NCBI GenBank assembly: GCA_049115735.1
Contig: JAGDZP010000005.1
Coordinates: forward strand, 62,001-126,000
DNA length: 64,000 nucleotides
DNA from: CAXBNB01 sp049115735
GTDB lineage: Bacteria > Bacteroidota > Bacteroidia > Cytophagales > Cyclobacteriaceae
Direction: 5' to 3'
Part shown: positions 42,301 through 51,200 of the stretch, piece by piece
Layout of the letters: every line of letters begins with the position of its first letter
Numbering within the stretch: the stretch's first letter is position 1
Notes under the pieces: model-generated
The model's input: only the letters and a program-made list of their open reading frames with translations
Told to the model about the DNA's origin: nothing
Database searches by the model: none
Made by a program: the position numbers and the translations under genes

Positions 42301-45300
42301 AAACTAGCTTCGCTTACGACCAGAGCATTGACAGTGTAGTGGTAAAATCAGCGAATCAAATAGACATTTTTTATAATAGAACAGTGGATGAAACAACGGC
42401 TTCTAAGGCTAGCAACTACTCGGTAGACCAGGATGCTGGTAATCCAAAGCTGGTTTATGTAGATGAAATTAACAACCGGCTTTTCCATCTCATCTTTGAA
42501 AATGAACTGGACAACAATAAAGAGTTGACACTCTCGACTGTCGATATTCATGATAACGAAGGAAACTACCTGCCAACTCCTGAGTACTATTTCACCTACG
42601 ATACCCGTGGGCCAAAAGTCACAGATGTAGTAGTCGTTAGCAATCATTCTTTGGCTGTGATGTTTGACGAAAAAGTTGAGCAATCTTCAGCTGAGTCAAT
42701 TGAAAACTATGCTTATGATGAAGTGTATTCTGATTCCCGAACCTTGCAGCAAAATGATTCAACGGTATTGTTGGAATTTAGAGAGCCCTTCGACCGTGAA
42801 GTGGTTTACGAACTGTCAATTGATAACATAAAGGACTTGGTAGGAAATGAAATGTCGAGTAAAGCAACCAAGGAGTTTGTTTACGATGTTTTTCCTCCGG
42901 AGCTGGATAGTATTTTAGTCAAATCTCCCTCTGAGCTTATACTTATATTCAATGAAAGTTTGGATGAAGTAAGTGCAAATTCCATTACTAATTTTATCAT
43001 TGGTGATGAGGTAACCAATCCCAACACGGCTAGTCTTAATGTTGAAAAAGGAAACGAACTATTGCTATCCTTTTCCTCTGATTTTTCAAGTGAATCGGAT
43101 ATCCCAATTACGATTTCAGGTTTAATGGACACGCGTGGAAACATTATTGAAAATCCCGTCGAATCAAGCTTTAATCTTACTGCCTTTTATATCAGCAACC
43201 TTGAAGCTATATCCAGCACAGAGATAGAAATACTCTACAATAAGAAACCGGATTTAAACCAGGCACTCAGCATAGCCAATTATCAAGTAGGAGATGAAAC
43301 CATATCAAACATTGAACAGGTCACTGAAAAGGACAGTGGTTTTGTCATAACTCTGGAAGGAGAAATGGAGGATAATTCTACTCACTATCTGGAAGTGCCG
43401 GGGATAATAGATGAGTCCGGAAATGGGCTTGCGATAAGCAACTATGAATTTTCCTTTGACTCCAGATTTGATGGATTAAACCTTGAAGGAGAAAACACTA
43501 TTGAGTTGGTTTTTGAAGTAGGAATATCCGAAACCTCTTTTTCTGATTTGACCTTTTTCACTCTTTCTCCTGACGACACTCATCCCATTGCAGCTATCCC
43601 TGATTCGAAGGACAACAAAATCGTGAAGCTTGTCTTTGAACAAAATATTCTATCAAATGTAGACTACATCTTATCATGGCCGCAGCTTAGCAATGAATTC
43701 GGAAATTTGATCCCCGCGTATTCCGTTGCATTTTCTAAAGACAGGATTGGTCCTGAATTGAAAGAAGTAACACCGACATCAGAGAATTCTGTTCAAGTAA
43801 CATTTACGGAAGCTTTAAACCCCACAACAGCTGAAATCCTATTGAATTATGATCTGGCACCAGATATTGGAGAGATTGTCACGATAGACTATGAAGACAA
43901 AACTGTAGAAATCACCTTTGCGGATGATTTTTCAGATGGTACTACATACACGCTGACCGTCAAGAATGTTAAAGACCAAAGCGGAAATATAGTCAATACC
44001 TCGTCACTCAGTTTTGATTATGTTGCACCGTACATTCCTAAGGCGGGAGAATTACTCATCACAGAAATAATGGCCGATCCCAGTCCGGCTGCCGGACTAC
44101 CTGAAGTGGAGTATTTGGAAATCTTCAACAACTCGGATCAAAACATTATCCTCAATAATATCATATTGGCAGACCGTACGAGTTATACCACTTTGTCATC
44201 AGATACATTGGCTGCACAATCGTACATGCTACTCACTTCAACCAGCAGCCTGAGTCTTTTCTCTAATGAAAATAAAAGTGGCGTTTCTGGTTTTCCTTCA
44301 TTAGGAAATTCAGGAGACAGTCTCACCTTATCAATCTCTGATGGAACAATATTGGACAAAGTGGTATATGAAGACAACTGGTATCGTAGTGAAGTCAAAA
44401 GTGAAGGGGGTTACTCTTTGGAGCGTTTAACTATTTTAGAAAAGTGTCTACCTGAACTGAACTGGATAGCATCCGATAATGAATTTGGTGGTACCCCTGG
44501 TGAAGAAAATTCACTCTTTAATATTGAACCAGATGAGACAATGCCAGAGATTGTGGATATAGAACTTGTAAACACCAGCTCGATAAAAATTGTATTTAGT
44601 GAAGCCATAAACTCAGAGAGCTTGTTAAAAGAAAATTTCACTTTGTCAGGTGACCTTGAGGCCAATGAAATCATTTTATCTGGAAATGGCCTAACTGATA
44701 TTACATTAAACCTTTTATCCTCAGCCCAGCCCGGAGAACTATATTCATTGAATATTTCTAATGTAAAGGATTGTGCCGGAAACCTTGTTGAACCCTTCGA
44801 ATACAACTTCGGTACAGGCGAGACTCCTGGTTTCAACGAGCTGATAATTTCAGAAATAATGGCCGATTCCGAGCCTGAAGTAGGGCAACCTCAATCAGAA
44901 TATATTGAACTGTACAACCCTTCAAATAAGAATATAGAGCTTTCAGGTCTGACGTTAGTTGATGAAACTGGTAGCGCAATTTTACCCAACTATATTCTAA
45001 GCCCTCAAAAATATTTATTACTTACGCCTTCTGGTAATGACAATTTATTTGGGCAAATTGATGTCCTTCCAATTTCAAACTGGCGTTCATTGAGTAACGG
45101 AGGAGAAACAATAACAATCTACTCTGGTACAGACCTGGTTTTTTCAATTTCTTATGACCAATCCTGGTATAAGGACAGCAGCAAAGAGAATGGAGGCTGG
45201 TCCCTGGAGATGATCAGCCTAAACAACCCATGTGGTGGCTACAACAATTGGACAGCCAGTACAGATGCGTCCGGAGGCACACCAGGAAAAGTGAATTCAG

Positions 45301-46463
45301 TTCAGACCACCAATCCGGATAATCTGGGCCCACAGCTCGTCACAGCCATAGCGCAAACATCTACATCAATAAAACTCGTTTTCGATGAGAAGTTGCATCC
45401 AAAACAATTCCAAAACAGCAGTTTCACCATCGACCCAAACCTAAGCATTGAGAGTTTCACAATTGATAGTCCCGAAAGTACTAGTGCCATTATTACCCTC
45501 TCAGAATCAATATCCTCACTAACCACTTATAGGATCACTGCTGCTAGTATAACCGATTGTATGGGCAATTTCATACGTGATGAAAGCACCAGTGCAGTTT
45601 TCGTCTTGCCGGAAAATGCTTCCGAAGGTGACATTATCATCAACGAAATTCTGTTCAACCCTAGAAGTGGAGGGGTGGATTTTGTTGAAGTATACAACAA
45701 GTCTCAAAAAGCGATTAACCTCAAAAGCTGGCAACTCGCTAACTACAACAGTTCAGGAAACATTGCAGGTAAAGTAATTACCTCCGATGATTTAATATTT
45801 GAATCAGGCCAATTCCTGGTTTTCACATCTGATCCCATCATACTTAAAGCCGATTACCCTTCTGGTGATGAGTCGACATTTGTTGAAGTTCAGTCCCTAC
45901 CGAGTTTTCCTGATTCAGAGGGAAGTGTCATATTGTTGGATTCCTTGAGTGTGATGATTGACTCCTTTGATTACAGTGCCGATTACCACTTTAATTTGCT
46001 AGACGATGTTGATGGTATTTCATTGGAGCGCATCAGCTTTGACGGAAGCTCCAACGATCCTAACAATTGGAAGTCAGCGGCAAGCACTGCTGGATTTGCT
46101 ACACCAGGGCTTATGAATTCTCAATATCTTTCAGATCAGGCGACTAGCGGCACCCTCACCATTGAGCCTAAAGTATTTGTTCCAGACAACACCGGAATGA
46201 ATGACTTTACTACCATAAGATATGATTTAAACTCAATCGGAAATTTTGCTAACATCAACATCTACGATTCAGGTGGCAGACTTGTCAGAACCGTTGTTCA
46301 GGGAGGCTCGCTATCTTCCTCCGGATTTTTCACCTGGGATGGCACGGATAATTCCGGATCCCTTGCCCGGGCTGGTTATTACGCCATCTACTTCGAGGTT
46401 TATGATTCTGAAGGGAACAAGAATATTATGAAAGAGACCGTGGTGCTGGGAGTGAAGTTCTGA
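39375..46463 (+). CDS. Giant surface protein: 14 Ig-like and 4 lamin-tail domains
   Basis: 2,362 residues. Signal peptide (IILSVILLTTNLAVVNAQ; GTG start at 39375, another GTG at 39390). Residues 30-240 resemble a LamG/concanavalin sandwich (LSDDFSDGDFTNNPTWSG). I count 14 SbsA-like Ig repeats of about 90-100 residues, each with a strand of ITLSFNQEVDEASAENSFNY type. Four lamin-tail domains (LLITEIMADPSPAAGLPEVEY type) begin near residues 630, 1557, 1820 and 2086. The last 100 residues are a FlgD-like Ig domain (FTWDGTDNSGSLARAGYYA), which could serve as an atypical type IX signal. No catalytic domain is seen. Likely a secreted or cell-attached adhesin or matrix protein; the role is inferred. 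Confidence 0.9.
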   Translation: MKFSFVKYLIRIILSVILLTTNLAVVNAQLSDDFSDGDFTNNPTWSGINSFGTTDPFEIAEADNQLKSQALTGGSSTRISYLSTQLTSTLNLGSEDMEWSFRLKNDFTFSGTSSLGSTNHSRVYLVSDAADLSGDINGYYIQLRDISNGDEEIRLYRQTGGASSQISLDGSLQAITSEAFVSVRVTRSSSGLWEVFVNDSPQGSATDATHLTSDYFGVQIRYTANSRSGLFYFDDFSVSTAATPLVATEVSVNSNTSITLSFNQEVDEASAENSFNYTIDNGITVSAATKSSENNNEVLIQTSELATGNYDLTIANVADAATVTPMANSVTLNFDYLQVELDDLITVSDTELQLTFNDNLDQASAEMLANYSVDNSIGQPNSATINTSNAKAVNITFDGPFQALTNYTLEYGKIRNSGMNSEIEAGSTTNFTYVIPLTIENIEVLSKNELEVTFNLELDEVSAENPPNYNIDNDIGTPASAVLDNDDSKIVTLTLGTDLSQDSYTITLNDIEDAANNAISPGTTANFDYLPLVISEVEVLGATEIEITFNQTLDQASAQTIENYDLDFEIETITSAVQSPDNSAVVTLTLGTAMVNNTYQLTINNVQNLSGNATAENLTASVEFVTPTDFRSIVINEIFADPTPTVGLPDSEFIEFTNLSDKSIDLGGFDLTGGSIGELVLGPNEYVILAPSSNTADFESFGDVIGVSSWNTLSNGGEQILLKDNLGNLVDSLTYDSDWHDDSKTDGGYSLEQINPEIVCNYYGNWTSSLYSQGGTPGSENSVFDNTSDEGSPNLLLVEVIEPTKIRLVFDEPMDITSLDAAEYTVTTGTATLVIDVIEASIFSVLLTLEEALVSGNTYDIAVTNATDCERNLISINTASIDYDIDAPVLEQIIIRSLNEIELVFDKPLDESIAEKEENYLAGNGLENPASAILDESTQKNVTLSFESDFSPLQENTLDISNLEDLKDNALVAPIETSFAYDQSIDSVVVKSANQIDIFYNRTVDETTASKASNYSVDQDAGNPKLVYVDEINNRLFHLIFENELDNNKELTLSTVDIHDNEGNYLPTPEYYFTYDTRGPKVTDVVVVSNHSLAVMFDEKVEQSSAESIENYAYDEVYSDSRTLQQNDSTVLLEFREPFDREVVYELSIDNIKDLVGNEMSSKATKEFVYDVFPPELDSILVKSPSELILIFNESLDEVSANSITNFIIGDEVTNPNTASLNVEKGNELLLSFSSDFSSESDIPITISGLMDTRGNIIENPVESSFNLTAFYISNLEAISSTEIEILYNKKPDLNQALSIANYQVGDETISNIEQVTEKDSGFVITLEGEMEDNSTHYLEVPGIIDESGNGLAISNYEFSFDSRFDGLNLEGENTIELVFEVGISETSFSDLTFFTLSPDDTHPIAAIPDSKDNKIVKLVFEQNILSNVDYILSWPQLSNEFGNLIPAYSVAFSKDRIGPELKEVTPTSENSVQVTFTEALNPTTAEILLNYDLAPDIGEIVTIDYEDKTVEITFADDFSDGTTYTLTVKNVKDQSGNIVNTSSLSFDYVAPYIPKAGELLITEIMADPSPAAGLPEVEYLEIFNNSDQNIILNNIILADRTSYTTLSSDTLAAQSYMLLTSTSSLSLFSNENKSGVSGFPSLGNSGDSLTLSISDGTILDKVVYEDNWYRSEVKSEGGYSLERLTILEKCLPELNWIASDNEFGGTPGEENSLFNIEPDETMPEIVDIELVNTSSIKIVFSEAINSESLLKENFTLSGDLEANEIILSGNGLTDITLNLLSSAQPGELYSLNISNVKDCAGNLVEPFEYNFGTGETPGFNELIISEIMADSEPEVGQPQSEYIELYNPSNKNIELSGLTLVDETGSAILPNYILSPQKYLLLTPSGNDNLFGQIDVLPISNWRSLSNGGETITIYSGTDLVFSISYDQSWYKDSSKENGGWSLEMISLNNPCGGYNNWTASTDASGGTPGKVNSVQTTNPDNLGPQLVTAIAQTSTSIKLVFDEKLHPKQFQNSSFTIDPNLSIESFTIDSPESTSAIITLSESISSLTTYRITAASITDCMGNFIRDESTSAVFVLPENASEGDIIINEILFNPRSGGVDFVEVYNKSQKAINLKSWQLANYNSSGNIAGKVITSDDLIFESGQFLVFTSDPIILKADYPSGDESTFVEVQSLPSFPDSEGSVILLDSLSVMIDSFDYSADYHFNLLDDVDGISLERISFDGSSNDPNNWKSAASTAGFATPGLMNSQYLSDQATSGTLTIEPKVFVPDNTGMNDFTTIRYDLNSIGNFANINIYDSGGRLVRTVVQGGSLSSSGFFTWDGTDNSGSLARAGYYAIYFEVYDSEGNKNIMKETVVLGVKF

Positions 46464-46600
46464 TCTCCTCTATTTTCAGATTTCTACCTGATCCATTTTG
46501 GCAGTTAGAACTTTATTATACTAACCTTCTTTCAACTTCTTTTTGAGGGCTGCCGAAATAAATCCGGCAAGTTGCAATCCTTGTTCTAAAACAAGTACCT

Positions 46601-46625
46601 AAAAAAACCCCGATAAATCGGGGTT
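46601..46625 (-). terminator. Intrinsic terminator of tonB
   Basis: A 9-bp stem (AACCCCGAT with ATCGGGGTT, loop of two) followed on the minus strand by seven T. It lies eight bases beyond the tonB stop and between convergent genes, so it may also serve the plus-strand giant gene. Confidence 0.85.
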
Positions 46626-46632
46626 CATATTT

Positions 46633-47307
46633 TTAGCTAAGCTTAAATGTAATCGGCAAAATCATCCGAACCTTAACTGGTCGACCTCTTTGTTTACCAG
46701 GCTTCCATTTCGGAGCACTTTTAAGTACTCTTACTGCCTCTTCATCACATCCCGCTCCAATTCCTTTCACAGCCTTAATATCTGTAAGCGTACCATCCTT
46801 GTCCACTACGAACTGAACGAACACTCTACCTTCGATACCCATCCTTCTAGCTTGGTTTGGATACTTCATAGATTTTCCTACGAATTTGTAGAATGCGCCC
46901 ATTCCACCCGGAGGTGCTGGCTGGTCCTCCACAATATCAAAAATCTCGTCGGCAACTTCTTCCTCAGGTGCCTCCTCGAATACGATATCTTCGATAACGG
47001 TTTCTTCAGTAATCTCTACATCCAAATCCACTTCAATTTCTTCTTCAATTTCTTCCTCATCAGGAATCTCGATGATTTGAGGCAATTGAATTTTTGGTGG
47101 AGGTGGAGGTGGTTGCTCGGTAGGAGGAATCTCCATAATATCTTCAAAATCGTCATCCAGCTGACCCAAATCTACTAAATCGCCATCGTCATAAGATCGC
47201 CATTCGAATGCAGTCAGCACTATGGCCAAACTTACAGCCAGACCAATGTTGAAAAACATTCCAGTCTTTTTGTCCAAGTCCGCCTTAGGGTGTTTCTTCG
47301 GCTCCAT
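46633..47307 (-). CDS. tonB: Energy transducer TonB
   Basis: 224 residues. A membrane helix (GMFFNIGLAVSLAIVLTAF, 16-34) is followed by an acidic/proline linker (PPTEQPPPPPPKIQLP, then runs of E and V) spanning the periplasm, and a TonB_C domain (about 135-224: MKYPNQARRMGIEGRVFVQFV, KPGKQRGRPVKVRMILPITF). The C-terminal domain is very similar to that of the M56-TonB protein at 28928-30520. It couples proton-motive force (via ExbB/ExbD, not in this window) to outer-membrane receptors. Confidence 0.95.
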   Translation of the reverse strand: MEPKKHPKADLDKKTGMFFNIGLAVSLAIVLTAFEWRSYDDGDLVDLGQLDDDFEDIMEIPPTEQPPPPPPKIQLPQIIEIPDEEEIEEEIEVDLDVEITEETVIEDIVFEEAPEEEVADEIFDIVEDQPAPPGGMGAFYKFVGKSMKYPNQARRMGIEGRVFVQFVVDKDGTLTDIKAVKGIGAGCDEEAVRVLKSAPKWKPGKQRGRPVKVRMILPITFKLS

Positions 47308-47355
47308 TTTTATCTGCTTTTATTATTTTATACTAGTTGAAACTTATAGCAACAT

Positions 47356-47363
47356 CAAATATA
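47356..47363 (-). promoter_or_regulatory. -7 promoter box (TATATTTG) for tonB
   Basis: A perfect TAnnTTTG on the minus strand 49 bases before the tonB ATG, in the 80-base gap after vanZ. It suggests tonB is also transcribed separately from the sprA-gcvH-vanZ run. Confidence 0.45.
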
Positions 47364-47387
47364 GGGAAGTATGCATTAAATCGTATC

Positions 47388-47753
47388 CTAAGAACGAAAA
47401 TTAATGTTTGAAATTACAAAAAGTCCGATCCCTGTACCCAACATATTTGCAATAAAATCAAAAACATCTCCACTACGGTTTGGGATGAAAGTCTGAATGT
47501 ACTCGGTTCCCATGCCCATTATGATATTGTAACACCAGAAGAATAACCATTTGAATTTATGATCATAAGATTTGATAGGGTAGTAAAGCAACAGGGAAAG
47601 AATAAAGAAAAGCCCAAAATGACCTACCTTATCGAAGTGTGGAATATCTATTAGTGGAGCTACTTCAGGCCCTTTCGGGCTAAGCGTAAAAAAAAGGATG
47701 ATCAATGACCACCCTATGACATATATCTTTTGCCTGATTGCTGGAGAAATCAA
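47388..47753 (-). CDS. VanZ-like membrane protein
   Basis: 121 residues with four hydrophobic helices (IYVIGWSLIILFFTLS, FGLFFILSLLLYYPI, WLFFWCYNIIMGMG, NMLGTGIGLFVISN). The family motif region is FDKVGHFGLFF with the conserved His, and TEYIQTFIPNRSGDVFDFIANMLG. The start is a TTG, six bases after the gcvH stop and in the same frame. VanZ relatives are linked to lipoglycopeptide tolerance, but in Bacteroidota this small form simply follows gcvH; function unknown. Confidence 0.88.
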   Translation of the reverse strand: MISPAIRQKIYVIGWSLIILFFTLSPKGPEVAPLIDIPHFDKVGHFGLFFILSLLLYYPIKSYDHKFKWLFFWCYNIIMGMGTEYIQTFIPNRSGDVFDFIANMLGTGIGLFVISNINFRS

Positions 47754-47759
47754 AAGTGC

Positions 47760-48140
47760 TTACTTTCCTATCAATTCTTTGTATGATGTCGCGTCAATCA
47801 AGGAATCTTTTTCCGACAGATCCGATGCAGCAATCTTAATCATCCAACCATCCCCATAGGGGTCTGAATTTACAAGTTCAGGTTCAGATTCGAGTGTATC
47901 ATTGAATTCCTGAACCTCGCCGGATATAGGCATAAATAAATCAGAAACCGTTTTCACTGCTTCTATAGTGCCAAACAACTCTCCCTGTGCTATGGTCTCT
48001 CCTTCCGTTTCGATTTCAACATAGACTATATCGCCAAGTTCACCCTGGGCAAATTCCGTAATTCCTACAGTGGCTATATCGCCATCAATTTTCACCCACT
48101 CATGATCCTGGGTGTACAACAATTCTTCTGGTATATTCAT
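47760..48140 (-). CDS. gcvH: Glycine cleavage system H protein
   Basis: 126 residues, normal length. The lipoyl lysine is K63 in GTIEAVKTVSDLFMP; the surrounding beta-barrel motifs (YTQDHEWVKIDGDIATVGIT, ELGDIVYVE, DPYGDGWMIKI) are intact. It shuttles the aminomethyl group between the P, T and L proteins, none of which is in this window. Position between sprA and vanZ matches other Bacteroidota. Confidence 0.97.
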   Translation of the reverse strand: MNIPEELLYTQDHEWVKIDGDIATVGITEFAQGELGDIVYVEIETEGETIAQGELFGTIEAVKTVSDLFMPISGEVQEFNDTLESEPELVNSDPYGDGWMIKIAASDLSEKDSLIDATSYKELIGK

Positions 48141-48177
48141 TTTCGGTGATTAAGAAATGGGTCAATATTAATGCACC

Positions 48178-48206
48178 CAAAAATACTTTTTATTTTCAAT
48201 TTCAAT
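48178..48206 (-). promoter_or_regulatory. Candidate promoter for gcvH
   Basis: On the minus strand ATTG (48203-48206), a 17-base spacer and a perfect TATTTTTG (48178-48185), 37 bases before the gcvH ATG. It suggests gcvH can be expressed independently of sprA. Confidence 0.5.
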
Positions 48207-48234
48207 TCTGTTCAGGACTATTTTTTCCGTTCAT

Positions 48235-51200
48235 CTATTGAGCAAGGCTAAACCTCAGCTGAATACCGAAGGCCGTGGTAGCACGAGGATAAGAATTGGA
48301 TACCCTGGGTTGGTTAATGTTTCGCTCAAAATACATCGTAATGTTCATCTTTTCATTCGCCACATAACTTACCGTTGGCCTAAACTGATAGTTAATATTA
48401 CCTGCCGTAATGGTAGTTACGTCATCAATCTTACGCTGAACAGTTTTGGTATCTCGCACTGTAAAAGTCACCCTGAATTGCACATCATTTTTGATTGTCA
48501 TCGTTCGTCCGTTCACTTTGAATGGAATTTTCCAATCTTTCTTCGTCACACCAAAATCAATGGACACATCGCTACTCTGGATCTCGGTAATTTGTGAGTT
48601 GGACAGGTTGAGGGTAAGGTTCCTTTCCTTCTTCCATTCAGCCTTTACGGTAGAGCGTGATTTCGTTCGGATGTTTATACCGATTAATGGTGAAAACCTT
48701 TCTGCAATGGTCACTTCATTTAATATATATACCGGTATCAATCCATTATCATTTGGAATGGAAGCACGAGGATAATTGGTGATGTCATTTGACAAATCCA
48801 GTGGTGTGGTGTTGCTATCATACAACAGTGAATTTGTAAAATTACTAATCCTGAAGACGCTACTATAACTATGTGTCAGGTTAATCGAAGATACCAAATC
48901 CTCAAAAATTGGCAGTTTAGATAAACCGGCATAGTCTACTCTCCAATTAGGAAGCGGGATTTTGGGGAATGGTGTCAGGTTTACTGTAGTTGGGTCCCTT
49001 CCGCTATAGGCTGCAATAAATGAAGGCACCAAAACATCCTGGGAATTAATCGAATATTCACCAGCTGTAGTAGAAGAATTCAATCGATCTTGAATTACAC
49101 TTCGGAATGCCTCAAACTCCGCAAATGTCTGAGAAAGATTCTCAGCATTATCTTTCCTGAAAGCAGTATTTAGCGAAAAGAATGACACAGAATAACTACC
49201 CGACCTGGTTGGAGTTAATGAATTATACTGGTTGTCCAGACTATCATATCGGAAGATCTCCTGGAAGTCTCCCGAACTTGTCCGTTTCATATCAACCTGG
49301 ATTTTCAGGTCATTGAAGGGTTCAATGTTTGCCTTCAATCCAAGATCTTCAGACATGTTTTGGTTGAATGCAGAGGTGAAAAAGGGGTTTCTGACTAACC
49401 ACCCATTCTCTGCTGCCTTGAACCGGATAGAAGGATCCTGGCTTCCAAAAATAAAGCCAGTTCCAGGAGCATTCAATCCACTGTCCAGACCGAACAAGTA
49501 GGCGCGTGGTTTAAACCCAGGTAATATAGTCCTCTCTCTTTTCGCATAGGTGGCATTAATGGATCGTAGTGACATGACCATACGCAGTAATCCCTTAAAT
49601 ACTCCAAACCCACTTTGTTTTGTAGTATCCTGCTTAACCGTAGGTTGGCTCCTTCTCGAAGTTTGCCTTCGTTTGGGTGTGTTTATTTCTTTTAAGAATC
49701 CTACCTTATTATAAAGCTTCACCATGTCAACCTTACTATTGACAGATCTGTCACGATTGTTGGATATGATGTTACCAAATTCTTCAATCTGGTCCACAGA
49801 TCCTCCATTCCAATTGTAACCAACGGAATACCTCAAGTCTGCACTAATCCAATCTGTTAAAGGAATTTTGTCAAGCGGCAAGCGATAATTGGCTCCCATG
49901 GTTTGATCGAAATTTTTCATCCTACCAAAATGCCGGAGGTTGTACATAACAGAATCTCTTTTCTCTTGCGTATCCAAATCTCCTTCCGGCTCATCAACAA
50001 TCGCCCTTGTTCTTGCACTATAATCTATACTGAGGCTTTTTGTCAAATTCCAACGCAATCCATAAGATCTATTAAAGTTGAAATACTTTTCATAATAGGG
50101 GTCTATGCCATCAGTCGTCAAATCTGAATTTCTGAGCTGCCGCTTTGTAAACCTTCTGTCTACTTCAGCCCTTACAGATAGATTGTTAGGCATCAGACTA
50201 AAGTTGAAATCTTTAATCAGGGCGAGGTACTTGCCATCCAGAAAACCAACATTTTTAAATGGTTCTATAGGTGTCGGAGATGGGCTAAAGTTGTAAGCTA
50301 ATCCTCCACGATAATTCTTTTCTATGAATGCGTCTGTATTTATACCACTCGTGATGGACTCACTAAAAGCATAGTTGAACGAAAAGTTTTCAATATCATA
50401 AATATGACTTTTTGATTCAGGATTCACTTTTTCCTTTCGAACATTGGAAAAATTGATCGCTTTTCTTGTGGTCCTGTCCTGCACTTTGGTCCTATATTCC
50501 TGGCGCTCTTTTTCAGATTCGAAACTTAATACTGCAGCCTCCAACGGCAAGTCTTGATCCAGCGGGTCATATTTAGGTGTCACCACAGTCTTTTCTGTGG
50601 CTACATACATAGGAATCTTAATGCCGTGTTTTCCAGGAATAAGTTTATCCACATTAATATCTGCTGAGATATCGTATTGAATGGTTTCATCCCGTGTTCT
50701 TTCAGAAATTCGTTGCTGAATTGAACCAAACCCGATAGACGTAAATCGAGCTGATGCATTTACCCTTGCAAAATCCGCAAGCTTCGTACTCATCCTTGCA
50801 TTCACGGCATAGCCGGCTTGGGTATCAAAGTCCCCAACTCTTAATTCATTAGCCCAGATACATATAGATTTATCCTGCAAGTCATCGGATTTAGGATTTC
50901 TCACCCCTATCATCAAAGTCTGAACTGAGCTCATCTTTGGATTACCCTCCACGGTCAAACTGTACTTGCCATTTTCTGATTTTTGAGTGTATGGTTGCTC
51001 CTGAAAAAATCCTTCCCGGTCTCTTCTAAGTTTCAAAGCATAGAGCTCATCTATGGCAATATCGATTTCGTTTTCCTCTGGCCAGACAAGCCTTGCGAGT
51101 TCATCGCCTGATGCAGCCAAATCACTCGGGGTAATCTTCAGTGGCACTTCGATTTCATAGTAATTCTCGACGAAATCCCGTCCAAACCTAAGGAAGGCTG

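Noticed and set aside
39375..46463. Recently duplicated DNA repeats in the giant protein gene
   Set aside because: The repeats are visible at protein level but the DNA of different units is well diverged; I found no long near-identical stretches.
46690..47178. A 162-codon frame antisense to tonB, rich in Trp and Arg
   Set aside because: It mirrors the Pro/Glu-rich linker of tonB; it is a shadow frame.
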